Positions 1-11,593 of a DNA stretch of 64,000 nucleotides are shown piece after piece. How positions within the stretch are numbered: the stretch's first letter is position 1; each line of letters begins with the position of its first letter. Origin of the DNA: Gordionus sp. m RMFG-2023. Lineage: Eukaryota; Nematomorpha; Gordioida; Chordodea; Parachordodidae. The translations under genes were made by a program, and so were the position numbers. The notes under the pieces are model-generated. The model was not told the origin of the DNA and did no database searches. It saw nothing but the letters and a program-made list of their open reading frames with translations. The stretch spans positions 27,761,120-27,825,119 of the forward strand of contig NC_088778.1 of NCBI RefSeq assembly GCF_954871325.1, in the 5' to 3' direction.

Positions 1-1036
1 TTATGGTTATAAATATTGTCTGTGTATTTATTTTAGAATATCAAAATGTCCATGTTATGATTTATATAATCTTTATATTCCGGCAATCTCATGGGACTAG
101 AACTCAAAAGTGCATCAGAGCCACAAATTAGTTATTCTCTTTGAACTCCTACATTAGTCGCACGTCGGAATAGAATGATACATCATTTCATTTTCAGATG
201 ATGGTGATAACGATGTATCAGGCATTTTAAAGATAATGTTCAATGTATTTTGCAAAAATTTTAAAAATGAATTTTTTAAATTCAATTTTAAGTCATATAT
301 TGGCGCTCACACTTTGACAATACGTTTGTTTTAAGGCCCGACCCTATTCCAAGAAAGAAAAAAAAATTTTGTCGGATAGGGTGAGAGAATAACTTGAGGG
401 ATTTCAAAAAATTTTGGTACGAAATCTTGAGAATCACTACCAGGTCGTGACATCTGGCAACCTTGACAGTGAACTGAAAGTGTTAAATAAATATTATGAA
501 TGACACTTAAAATCAAAATAATAATGACAAAACATAAAATGTTAACCTTTTTTTATTTAACTAAAAAATTACCGATCTTTTTTTGTATTGCTCGTAAAGT
601 AAAAGCGGCTTTTGATTTTGGTAAAAATAATTTATCCACAAACTCTTTTATAATAATAATAATAATAATTTTTTATTTTGAAAGTTTAAGTGGCTTTTAG
701 TAAAAAAAAAATTTATTATAAAAAAAAGAGAGAGAATTTGAAAATGTTTGTTTTTGCTCAATGATTTTATAATATAAATATTCATGTAGTTAGTAGCAAT
801 TCGTATTTGGTTAATTGATCACGACTTGGTTGTAATGATTACTTTACAAAACCGTGTTTGTAAACGATTTCCGGATATCCAGAATATCCATTTGAATTAA
901 AATGTCTGAATATAAATCTAGGCCCAGTAATCATCATAAGACTGAATATTCTCTAGAATATTGCATCTAGGGGTTCTTATTAAGTGGCAAGTTATTATTT
1001 GAAAAGAAATCCAAATTATTTAATATTTTTAATTGT
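1..1036. other. AT-rich noncoding stretch
   Basis: No coding exon was recognised. The stretch is AT-rich with short poly-A/T runs and an (AAT)n microsatellite near 648-670. The short ORFs here have no natural codon use and look like chance. Confidence 0.5.
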
Positions 1037-1245
1037 AGTGTTGCAAAACAGTTCCATTTGAGCCTATTTTTTAAAAACGGCTACTGAAAAATATTGCCTA
1101 AAAGTCGAAATTTAGCTAATAGATGTTCAAACCTTTGTGCCATTTATGAGCAAAAATATTTCGGCTTGAGTAAAATATTTCTGGATAAAATATTGAAGTT
1201 GGCCGTTTTTAAAAATCGGCTCAAATTGTGGCATTTAACAACACT
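1037..1245. repeat. MITE family 1 (terminal AGTGTTG / CAACACT)
   Basis: A short element starting with AGTGTTGCAAAACAGTTCC and ending GGCATTTAACAACACT. The subterminal blocks (TTTGAGCC + TTTTTAAAAACGGCTA on the left, CCGTTTTTAAAAATCGGCTCAAA on the right) are inverted copies of each other. The interior has a recognisable AATATTTTTCTGG motif. Relatives occur near 8641, 19797, 21875, 27444, 40583 and 43682. This copy is among the most complete. No coding capacity, so it is a non-autonomous element. Confidence 0.75.
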
Positions 1246-1689
1246 ATTTAAATGGTAATTGTTCTTTTTATTTTTCATTCTTCTCCTTTCACTTGATTGT
1301 TACGGCTAACTCATTCCTTCAATTTCAAAATTAATTTATTATCTCGAATTCTTAAATAGCATCTTTTCAATGGAATTTAAGAAATAAGATTTTTTTTTTA
1401 AAAAAAGAGTAAAATTATAAAGGTTTTTTTTTTGTTTTAAATGTAAAAATCCTATTATGCAATTTGAAGAATGTAAAAAGAAACCAAATAAAAAACACAG
1501 GCTTTCTTTTTATAGGAACCATAAAAACCGCGAAAATAGCGCAATGTCGCGTCGCTCTGCAAATTATGGTAAATTATATAAGTAAGCAATTATTTAGGGA
1601 ATGATCAACGACTTTCTTTAACCATCATCGCTGATACTATGTTTAAATTGTGAATCTTCTGTATAATCATCCAATGGTGTATATTTATT

Positions 1690-1862
1690 ACTAGATTAGC
1701 GATTCGGTTTAAAGTGTTCATACATGAGAGTCAGCTGTAGCCCCATTTTGTGGTGCGCGTCTACTAATTAGATTGACTTTTATATGATTGCACATTAATG
1801 TCATTTAACGAGACACAAACCACAAATTGGCGTCATTTAATGAATGCATCGCCATTCTATTA
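1690..1862. repeat. MITE family 2 (CTAGATTRGCGATTC ends)
   Basis: Begins CTAGATTAGCGATTCGG and ends AATGCATCGCCATTCTATTAG, which are imperfect terminal inverted repeats. Two further copies lie at 13631-13922 and 33744-33893, and the interior CACAAACCACAA block is shared with the last of these. Noncoding. Confidence 0.7.
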
Positions 1863-3699
1863 GTATATATATATACTACTATTAGTATAACCTTAATCAA
1901 AACTCTCAAAACGTGAAATAAAAATAAATCGATGTGGGAGGATTTATTACTCGAGAAATCAATTCTTTGCGTTAAACTTTAGTAATCGAAGCCAGGGGTA
2001 GCGCGAGCTAGCCCATCCCCAACTGCCCCATAAAAATAGTTTGCACAATTGTTCCAGCGCGGCTCATACAAAAATCTCCAAGGGGCCGGACTTAATCCCA
2101 CCTCTAAATTGATGAACCAAGTTTATTAATAAATAATCATTAACAAAATATGTTGAGGTTTCTCAAAAGTAGATTAACCTTAGGCCCTTCTCCAGGAAGC
2201 TTTAATTAAGGAGGAGGGGGAAAAGGCAAAAGTTTATTTGGAGGACAATATTTTTTTTCGGGTTATTGTTATTTATTTTTTATAAGTCATAAGAAACAAA
2301 TTTGGAATTCAAGTTTGATGGCCGACGATGACTACAGGGTTGATTTTGAAGCAAGATAATATATAAAAAACTCTCTCGTTTAATAACAGTGAAAGACTTG
2401 AGAATAAACAACTGAAAGAAAGAAAGAAATTTTACACAAAATTATAAACGGTTATTCCTAAGATTTTTAAGTTAACAAATCAATAATCCTATTCCTCATA
2501 ATTTTTGTCGATGTCTTGAAGCCCCATTCTCATATTTTATTTTATAAAATTAGAAAAAAATCAAAAAATGGGAATCATCATAAACTCAGTTTTCCTTCTT
2601 CTCCCGATTGAATATTGGATGAACTAAGCTATATTTTTAGATAACGGGTGAGGTGAGTGAATAACTAATAATTTGAGCAAATGCACCTTAATTGTTAATT
2701 GCTTTCACTTCATTCCTTCCTTTTCTTTCTTTCCTAGCCTAGAATAATGGGTAAATAAATAATAGTAACAGAATTATAATAATGAATAAGTAAAAAGTTT
2801 ATTATTATTGGCAATGACACGTTTTTCTTATCTTTAACAAATTAAATTATAATGTGGTCTAATTACCACAATTTATGTAAAGATAAATGCGTTTGAAAAC
2901 AGTGTAGAAAGAAGATTGAAAAAATATAAATCCGATATGCAAAGGGAAAAAGGAATAAAGAATAATTTTTTGTTACATTTTTTGTTTATTGTTGTTTGTA
3001 AAGAGGAGCATATGATGATCACACGAATAAATATTTTAATTTTACATAAATTAAAACCATTTTAATTGTGAATTTAAAAAAATTAATTGATTTATATCGT
3101 GTAAAAAAGAAAATTTTTTTTAAAAACTAATATTTAATTAAATGATTATCAATAACTGTAAACTAATTATTCTTCTTATAAAAAACAAAAATAATTTATT
3201 AAAAATATTAAAAAAATTTATAAATTATCATCTATCATATTTATAATGATTTTATAATATTGATTAAATAAATAAGTATTTTTTTTTTAAAAAAAGAAGA
3301 ATAAACAATAATTTTGTTCCAATAATTTAATAATAATATCATTTTTTTTAAAAAATACACTTTTATCCAATCTAATAATGTTTTCTATGAAAGTCGTCGT
3401 TCTCTCAATTCAGGGAAAATTCCTATTATCCGATGAATATAGATGATTCTTTTATTTAATAAAAATTTTATTTTTTGGTTTTCAATTAAAGGTTTATATT
3501 TTTAATTAATAATTTCCCAAAAATTAACCACGAATTTATTAAAATACCATCCATATTTATTCTTTTATTTAAAAAAAAATAAATATCTTTCTATATCGCT
3601 ATGAAAGAGAAAATTGGCAAATTAAAGTAAAATAATTATTTTTTTGATAAATTATTTAAAAAAATTAAGAAAGAAAGATAAAGACTAAGAGAAGGACAC
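1863..3699. other. AT-rich intergenic DNA
   Basis: No gene recognised. A GC-richer patch at about 1985-2110 (CCAGGGGTAGCGCGAGCTAGCCC) reads like an old repeat fragment with stops in every frame. From about 2800 on the sequence is low-complexity A/T. Confidence 0.45.
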
Positions 3700-3862
3700 A
3701 TAATTCGGCGAGTAAGTGCTGTATTTGAGGAAGTAACGAGGGTCCTTCACCGGTCTTATAAATCATGTCAGAAGCATTTGGGTGATTATGCATCTTAGAC
3801 AAAAACGTATCGAATACAGTTTCACTAAGATACCGGGCAGATCTCTCGCCAAGCACACAGGA
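3700..3862 (-). CDS. Orphan internal exon candidate, unknown protein
   Basis: On the minus strand, an open 163-bp block lies between an acceptor (TATATAAG at 3863-3870) and a GT donor at 3698-3699. It encodes about 54 residues, including the stretch ARYLSETVFDTFLSKM followed by HNHPNASDMIYKTGEG and an LLPQIQHLLAEL helix. Codon use and GC content are clearly higher than the surroundings and the peptide looks like folded helical protein. The family was not recognised and no neighbouring exon of the same gene could be placed. It could be one exon of a long minus-strand gene or a relic. The donor GTGTCC is weak. Confidence 0.4.
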
Positions 3863-3904
3863 CTTATATATTTTATTTTTTGATTATATTTATGAGAAAC
3901 GAGT

Positions 3905-4000
3905 GGGGGTCGTATTTTTAAAATATACCCGGGCGCTGAAATTTTTTTAAAAAAAATCCGGGTCGGGTCGTGTAAATGGTACGTCTTTAGGTCTCTGGTA
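3905..4000. repeat. Fragment of GC-rich family 5 repeat
   Basis: Contains CCCGGGCGCTGAAATTTTTTT, then ATCCGGGTCGGGTCGTGTAAATGG and finally TAGGTCTCTGG. The same order of blocks appears in the repeat that hosts the hAT element (50060-50279) and at 62309-62580. Noncoding. Confidence 0.65.
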
Positions 4001-6020
4001 TTTATATTTCCGCGTTTCTCTCCTTTTTTTTAATGAAAAATATTTAAAAAAAATGGCGGGTAACCTTTTGAACGTACTAACTCTTTTTTTTCTAAGAACC
4101 CTATATCAGTAAAATCTTACTAGATATCTCCTAGCATATGATAACACGAAGTCATCCCAACAAAGTCTCTGACATGATTAATAAGGAGACTCGCCCCCCC
4201 CCCCCCCATGCGCGTTGATGTTAAACTCCGATAATGAGCTTAGTCAAGCGGGGAAACTTGGCATATTTGCCAGCTTTTGTGAAATATAAATTTTAAGCTA
4301 ATTACCCTGCAGTCCCAACTCCCTTTCCCTCCCAAAAATTGAATACAATTATTCATTATAAACCAATTTTTTTTAAAAAAAGGTGTGTTAATAGTTTTTA
4401 AATTTCTTTTATACTGCCTATGACGTTCAAAAAACTTGGGTTACCCAAAAGTTCCGTCCCATTCCAATACCTTCTAATGGAATGAAGCGGAGGCCCGAAT
4501 TAAAGATTATGTAGTGTACCCTCTAATGGTATCTCCTTGCGTAATCGATTCTAATTCTGGTTGGTGTTAGAGAACCATACCCTTAGGAAAATACTGCCTA
4601 ATCTTATGAGTTAGAGTCAATTTTCATTTCAAGCTTGAGCTCGGGGTCCATAATTTTTAGGTCCGGCCGGAATTTTTATTTAAGCCTGAATATTGCTTTG
4701 TCTGTCCCAAATTTTTTTAGTTTTATAGATAAAAGTAAGATCACCATAATTGCTATCTCATTATTTCCTGATAAATTAATTATCATTTTACAAAAAAAAA
4801 ACAGTATTTTCTATTTATTTATTTTTAAAGAATTTTAAACATTTTTTTAAGCCCCGGTTCGGTCTTATTTTTTTTAAAGGTTATTTAGGCCTAAGCTCGA
4901 ATTCAGGCTGGAATATTGAACCATTTTACAGGGCTCTAGTTGTTGAAGTTATTGAATCAAAAAGAAATAATTTTAAAAGGAATAGGACGAAAGAGGAGCA
5001 AGTAAATAATTAAAGAAAGGGGTAGGGTGGGAAGAAAGGTAAATGAAAAGATACTTGATTATGCCAGAAATTGTATTTCAGCATTGGCTTTGACATATGT
5101 ATAGTAACTAACCTAAGCAATGATAGACAAATTTGTCACAAGATTTTGGGTTAATTTTATTAAAAATATTTATAAAATGAAATTAGGGTGTCGAACTATT
5201 AAGTATATATATATAAATGTTTCAACCCAATTCCGGTTCTTTCCGATTTCCGAGATCATGTCTTAGTTTATTTGGTGTTAATACATTTTTGGGCTTTTAA
5301 AAATTAATCGGTAACTTAATTTAACAAACTAGAGATCTGCAATAGGTGCGTTAAAAAATTTGAACAGGCGGGCAATGGGCGGGTGAATTTGAAACATTTT
5401 TTTTTCGGCTAAGTAAGCCGAATGGATTATTATATTTATTAAAAATTATTATTTTTTTATTTTTGATAGCATAGGTTTATAAGTGCTTTAAGTAAAAAAA
5501 AAACTTTAAAATTAAATAAAGAAATAAACTCCAATGAATTGAACAAATAAAAACATTGGGTGGGCTATTCAGAAGAAATAATTTTAAAAACAAACAATGA
5601 ATGGATGAAGGTGTTTGGGTTAAAAAATCAGGCTATTGAAACACAGTCGGCACTGTTTTTTTACAAACGAATTGAAATGAAATTGATTCTATATAATTCC
5701 CTATTTGAAACGGGTTTAACTATTTCGTATGCATTATTTTTTAAACGAATTTATTGTATCCTTCCTTTTTTAGATTTTCTTATAACGATTAAGTTTTGGT
5801 TCCAAAAATGATAACGGTTAATTTTGGGGTTCGATTTGATCCCCCCCCCCCCTGATTAAAATTGATTCCAAATTTCAACGATAAAATTGTTAGAAATTCG
5901 TAAAGTATAAGTTCTTAGAGACCTTCACGAGCCGGGTTTAAAAAAATAAAAAATACTGGTCGGGCTGGACTTAAATTTTTAAATATAATATCATTCACTT
6001 TTCTGAAATAAGTAGATATA
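4001..6020. other. Intergenic DNA with homopolymers and repeat relics
   Basis: No gene recognised. Holds a run of 14 C at 4194-4207 and 12 C at 5841-5852. Relics of GC-rich family 5 occur near 4640-4930 and 5925-5990. Short ORFs at 4635-4838 and 5560-5811 are low-complexity and lack recognisable domains. Confidence 0.5.
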
Positions 6021-7281
6021 ATAGTGCGCACAAATTGAGTGTTTCAAACGCCGTGTTGCAAGCGCAAATAATACATTTCAAATGGCCTCGTTCAAATTGG
6101 TAAAATTACCGTTTGACGTTAAACAATCATTTTAAAAAACGCAAATAGACTTGCTTTTTCATTACTTTTTTTATTCTTCGCAATGTAATATATATAAAAT
6201 GTAATATAAATAACTTGCTTAGGGGAGACTGGGGTTAGGTAAACCCCGGGGCTTGGCAAACCACTTAATTTCATTTTAAAATTAAATACACCAGAAGGTT
6301 AAAATTTTATCCTAATATAGTTTCCATTAGCATACATCTATGGACAAAATATATTTTTAAATAATTAATTACTAAAAAATTTATTTAAGAAATAAAATTT
6401 TGATGAAATTTTCAAAAGATTTTTACATGAAAGAATTTTATTTTTTATTAAAATATATAATCAATTAAATATTATTACAAAGTTTAAACATTCTTCTATA
6501 ATTTGGGTAAGTTTTATGACTATTTATCAAATCTAGATATTATTTCAATCATGATTTGTCAATTTAGAGCTAGCGGGGTTTGCCGTCAATTATGGCAATT
6601 AATAAATCTTAATCTCTCCTTAAAATTCATATTATTTTATGTCCAAAACGTTTATTAAATTAGCCAAAATTAAGTTTCAATTTTTATATAAAGTAGCTTC
6701 AATTTATAAGTATTTATTATGATATTTTGAACAATAAAACAATAAAATTATTCTATACATATCATTATTAATAAATAAAAATGCATTTCAATTTATTATG
6801 GCCTAAAAAAACCAATGGTTTAGGAAGCCCCTTGAAGTGGTTTGCCTCACCCCGCTATTGGGGCTTGTTGAACAAAATTTTTACTTTGACAAAAAAATAA
6901 AATTTAAAAAAAATGATTATATTCCTAAGATTTTTTATAAGGAACCTTTATAGAGTATAGTTTTAGGTATCAAATCATATATTATTTTTTTATATTATCT
7001 ATGAAACAACAAGAGCTATAGCCAATTTTGTAAAAATTGGTTCGACTAACCCCAGCCTCCCCTATATCCTAAAAAAGAATATTTAGGAATTAAAGAAATA
7101 AGAAGGCAGACTATAATATAATTTTCAAAGACAAATCCTCTTTATTTAGAAATTATTTAAAATTTTGAATCGACCATATTAATAAAAAAGGCGACCTCAA
7201 TTTAAACAAGGGATGCGATGCGTTACGTTTTTTTTATTAAAAAATTACGGCAAAACGTAATCGCTCAATTTGTGTGCATTA
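6021..7281. repeat. Family 4 repeat (GCGCACAAATT ends) interrupted by another element
   Basis: Left part 6021-6221 begins with GTGCGCACAAATTGAGTG and contains GGTAAAATTACCGTTTGACG. Right part 7064-7281 contains GATGCGTTACGTTTTTTTTA and ends CAATTTGTGTGCAT, which inverts the start. The two halves are separated by the element at 6222-7063. A second copy at 62001-62655 has the same two halves with a different insertion between them. Noncoding. Confidence 0.7.
6222..7063. mobile_element. Non-autonomous family 3 element (GGGGAGACTGGGGTTAG ends)
   Basis: Starts GGGGAGACTGGGGTTAGGTA and ends CTAACCCCAGCCTCCCC, giving imperfect terminal inverted repeats of about 17 bp. Both ends lie inside the family 4 repeat, so this element inserted later. 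A second copy at 24816-25702 matches along most of its length, including the TTTGCCTCACCCCGCTATTG block. No long ORF, so it is likely mobilised in trans, if at all. Confidence 0.7.
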
Positions 7282-8640
7282 TAAAAAGAAACAAAGGTGT
7301 CAATATTTTTTTTATTTGTAGAATATTATTTTTATAATTAAAAAAAAATACTATTTTTTTTCTCTATATTTAAATAAATTCGGGTCCAGCCGGGTGGACA
7401 TGACAAATTTTTTTAAAAAAAATTCGGGCCCGTCCAAACTAGAAAAGTTAAAGCCCGATGTAGATCACTAATAGGTTCTATACACATGCTTGGAAATACA
7501 ATTATGACAAAAATCTAATCTTTAAAAATTTATTATGGAATATGCTCTATAAAAGCGATATTTCAAAGATTCCAAATGAAACTCTGAATTCATTTGAAAC
7601 TTGGCCAAAAAAATGGGGTTCCTACAAATTTTTAAAGGAAGTTTCTTGCCCCAATTTTTAGATAAAACGGGATTTTTAAGGCTTCCAGATTTCTAGTTTC
7701 TCTTTTCCGAAAACTCTTAAAAGCAATGAAATTTTTTTTGAAAAAAATTTAATTATAAATTTTAAAAAAAAATAAATATATATATTTAAAATATTTCAAC
7801 TATTGTGAAACCATTTATTAGAGTTACAGGTTTCTGATTTCTAGATTTATCCCGAGAGAGCTCCAGAATGTTTTCGATTTCAAACCCGAAATCTTTATAT
7901 TAGAATTATAATTCAGTAATTATTCTATTCTCTCATGACAATAAAATTTATTCCCCCTTCCCTTCTTAGAGGCCCTTGATGACAACAATGGTGTCGAATG
8001 AACATTTATTATTTAGGTTTTCTAAGATGCCACTTTATTAGACATGTGCCACTGAGTGATAATCAATCCCTAATCTATGAAGATTAAAGCTATCACTTTG
8101 TAGTCAGAAAGGAACAGCAAAAAGATGCCTACTGCTGAGAAACTTCCAAGATTATTGAAATTAGCACCGTTAAAATACTTTTTTTAAGACCTACCCACTA
8201 AGTTTATTTATAAAATTGATATGAGAAATGCTAATGGGTGAAAAAATTGTCCAATATTTATAGAAGATAAAATATATAAAATTGGAATGAATTGTAATAT
8301 TTAATTTAAAAATTTTTTTTTATGAGCACCACTTTAATTCTTAGCCTTCCCCCCACCACCACATCCCCCAATAAATAAATATGTTACGCTGGAATAATAA
8401 AACATTTTATAAAATTCTAACGATAATTATTTAAAAGAATGTTTTTATCCGTCAAAAATTTTTTTTGATAACTTATAACTCGCCACTTATTTTATAATAT
8501 GGTCGATTGATTTGATATACCACATCTTCTTCATTTTTCTATAAAAACAGGGTATGCGGGCTTGTTTTATAACTGCGAACGTTAAATTACAAAATGGTTA
8601 GATAAAAACTTATTAATTATGTTAATTAGTCATTTAATTA
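7282..8640. other. Intergenic DNA, no gene seen
   Basis: Includes a short GC-rich family 5 relic at about 7380-7465 and otherwise AT-rich sequence. A GC-richer patch at 8030-8170 has stops in all frames. Upstream exons of the gene ending at 10723 should lie in or before this stretch, but none could be identified. Confidence 0.45.
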
Positions 8641-8853
8641 GTTTTTTTAAACGGCTCGATTTCGAACCTATTTTTGAAAACGGCTAACTCAATATTTTCG
8701 CCAGAAAAATATTGCCTAAACCTCGAGATTCTGCTAATTCCAAATCATTATGCCACCTATAAGCAAAATCACAGAATTTAATATTTTTCTGGATAAAATA
8801 TTGCCTTAAGCTTATTTAAAAATTGGCTCAAATGGAGTTGTTTAACTTACACT
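8641..8853. repeat. MITE family 1, degenerate copy
   Basis: Has GAACCTATTTTTGAAAACGGCTAACTCAATATTTT, the central CCAGAAAAATATTG block and a right part TTTAAAAATTGGCTCAAATGGAGTTG. It ends only about 50 bp before the exon at 8902. Confidence 0.65.
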
Positions 8854-8901
8854 ACATTTTACTCTAAATATTTCGATATCTTTTTTCTATTTTCTTTTTA
8901 G

Positions 8902-10723
8902 TAAAGGCCAGACAGAAATATTTGATACAAGCGTACAATTCGGCGAGAGGCGCATAAAAAATGGTGATATTAACCGCTCAATCGACCAAAGAATTCCCAG
9001 TTCACCTTCTCAAATTCAAAAAACCGATCATAAAATTTCCAGGTCACCAACCCAAATTCAGAAAGGTGATCACAAAATTTTCAGATCACCATCCCAAATT
9101 CAAAAAACCGATCATAAAATTTCCAGGTCACCAACCCAAATTCAGAAAGGTGATCACAAAGTTTTTATATCACCACCCCAAATTCAAAAAACACCGAAAG
9201 ATGAAAAATTATCGAAAGCTGCCGAAGAAACAATATTCTCACAGATTTCCGGAAAGAAAAAAACTAGGAAATTGCCCAATTTGGGAGATTTTCAGCAAGT
9301 TTAAAATTTTAATGATTGCTCTGCTCTATAAATATAATTTTGTAGCAAAAACGAATCATTATGGATGATCTCATCGATGGTAACGAATCGGGCGAAGATT
9401 TATCGAAGGAAGATTTTACTGAATTAGAAAAGGCCGAAAAGTTGTTAGAAGATTCAATAGCATCCGGAAAAACGTAAATTTATTTGCTACTAATATTTTG
9501 AACATTCAATATTTTATAATCTAAGAATCATAAAATTGAAAAAAGATTAACAATAATATCTCTTCAACTAGTATAGATTCTAACTCATCGAAGTTGAATA
9601 AATTTTTTAAATTTAACCCTTTCCAACTAATCTCCAAAGAAATTATGAAATGTTATTTTTAAAATATTTTTCTTCTCTCAGATGGAAAAATTTTAGTTCC
9701 CCCCCCCACCCCCTTAGACAAAAATACAAAATCTTTTCAATTTGGCTTGGGCCCTCCCATACTGCGGGGAGTCTATTACGCCTCTGCCTTTCTTACTGAT
9801 TATAATATTCATTGTTCTGGGATTTTCATAATTTAACCCGTGTTTCTTTAAAATTAACAACTTTTGGTTTTGAAACATTGTGGCTGGTTCCTTCTTTTTT
9901 ACGTATTAAATGGTTATCAACCAGATTCTATGTTTTTGGCTCTTTGTATTAGATAATTCGAGTTAATTTTAATATATCAAGCAAAAATCTATTAATAAAA
10001 GATCTACGTGATAATGTAAGAAATTTCAACGAATAAAATTTTGAATAAATCCTAAGTTTTAAGTTTTATCTTAAAATATTTTAATGAAAAAGAAATTGCT
10101 TCTGAGAAAGTTATTTCTTTTTATGCACCCGAATAAAATTCTCTGAAATGGCACCAAACAACAAAAAATTATTTAATTGTAAGAAAAAAAAATGCAGCTG
10201 TTTCATAATTATTTTTTAAAATAATATAGTATATTAAAAAGAACAATGAAAATTTTTACTTAAGTTGCGCAATTTCTAAGGTCTTTAAAATTTTCACTTT
10301 TTATAGATACCGCCTGATAAATTTTATTTAAGAGTTTCTATCAAAAACGAAATAAACATAAAATGCGAACTCTTTCTTTGTAAACTATATGCTTAATTAC
10401 CATTTTTATATAATAAATCTTGGACATCTTAAAAATAAATTAATATCTGATAGATAATAAATATGGTTAGGGTTTGATTGTGGTCTGATAAATTTTTTTA
10501 ATTATTGACATATATATATATATATGTATATAGGAAAAAAATTTTACCCGAAAAAGAAGGAGAAACTGTGAGACAAGAATTGATTATAGATGGAGATAAA
10601 CCCGGTGAGAAAAAAACGATTATTCAAGAAATCACCAAAAGGCGAATTAGTAATCCTGGTAAACTGCCTAAAGAATTTTTGGCTAAAATGGAGAAAAAAG
10701 ACGGAGGAGTTTATACTATATAG
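8902..10723 (+). CDS. 3' end of an unrecognised spliced gene (three exons)
   Basis: Three exons join in a single frame: 8902-9298, 9346-9473 and 10534-10723 (stop TAG). Acceptors are TTCTTTTTAG, TTTTGTAG and TATATAG; donors are CAA|GTTTAA and AAC|GTAAAT. The first intron is only 47 bp. The encoded C-terminal 237 residues or so begin with a short charged part. Next come 14-residue repeats of the type SPTQIQKGDHKIFR (about five units, paired into 28-residue repeats), then an acidic segment (DLSKEDFTELEKAEKLLED) and a charged tail ending EKKDGGVYTI. No known domain was recognised. The exon enters with two bases missing, so the gene starts upstream, outside what could be identified. The tropomodulin gene starts 870 bp downstream on the same strand. 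Exon structure is fairly sure; function is unknown. Confidence 0.7.
9000..9191 (+). repeat. In-frame coding tandem repeat (84-nt unit)
   Basis: The block CAAATTCAAAAAACCGATCA through AGATCACCATCC repeats almost exactly. Each 84-nt unit is made of two 42-nt halves that both encode SPxQIQKxDHKIxR-like peptides. The repeats stay in frame with the flanking exon and end in a diverged unit (GDHKVFISPPQIQK). In the alternative frame (ATG at 8961) the product would be Lys/His/Pro-rich, but that frame does not continue across the introns. Confidence 0.75.
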
Positions 10724-11593
10724 TAAAAAATTCGATAAAAATATGTTAAAAAAATAAATAGTTTTTCAAATCATAGAATTAACATAGAAAGCCAAGACTT
10801 AAAAATAAATGAAATTAATTGCATGAGGGGATCATTATTTCTTATCAATTGATATACTGATATAAATTTTTTAAATAAATATAAAACATATGACAATCAT
10901 TATATTATTTTTGTCTCTATTTTTGCCATTCAATAATATTCTTTTTTCATAAAATGAAGTCATAGAAAATTTGATTTTGGCATTAGGTTATTTTTTAGAA
11001 TTTGTTAAATAAACTTGTATTATAAAATATCGAAATGGGTTAATTTACAGTTAAATATATACTAATATGATTCGAAAAAGGACTTTTCCATTGAGATGGC
11101 CTCCTGAGTAAGTTTATAATTTTTTTACAATTTATTGATAATTATGTATTCAAAAAGACCTTGTTATATTATGCATTAAATATTAGACCATATCGTAGAT
11201 GTATGTATCTATATACCTTATCTATATAATTTTAATTATTATTTTTTATTTAACTTCCAATATGATGCGCATTTATTATTTTTTAAATACAAATATAGAT
11301 CATTAAATAAATTAAGAGAAAATTTTAAAAATATATTTAACACTTTTGTTGCTAGTAGTCATCTGTTAAAAAATGGCATCCTTCTTCTGACAATAAAAAC
11401 ATGTGATATTTTTACTATTTTGTTCCATTCATATAAAATTTTAAGAAATTATTTATTTTTTTGTTTGCAATTCCTGATGTATTTTATTTTAATTCCTTTT
11501 TAGTCATTTCCATAAACATAAACGAAACATTTTTTCTATGGCTTCTTATAATTTTTTTACACAATTAAAATCAATAGTGAAACTCGAACAAAA
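10724..11593. other. Intergenic spacer before tropomodulin
   Basis: AT-rich and with no coding exon. It should hold the 3' UTR of the upstream gene and the promoter or 5' UTR of tropomodulin. AATAAATAG at about 10753 could serve in polyadenylation. No TATA box or other element could be assigned with confidence. Confidence 0.4.

Noticed and set aside
2320..2345. Possible short first exon MADDDYR before GTTGAT
   Set aside because: Only seven codons, weak donor, and no downstream exon with matching phase could be found.
8961..9368. 135-codon ORF starting with Met, Lys/His/Pro-rich repeat
   Set aside because: It overlaps the exon 8902-9298 in another frame. The other frame continues across two splice junctions in phase to a stop with natural composition; this one does not.
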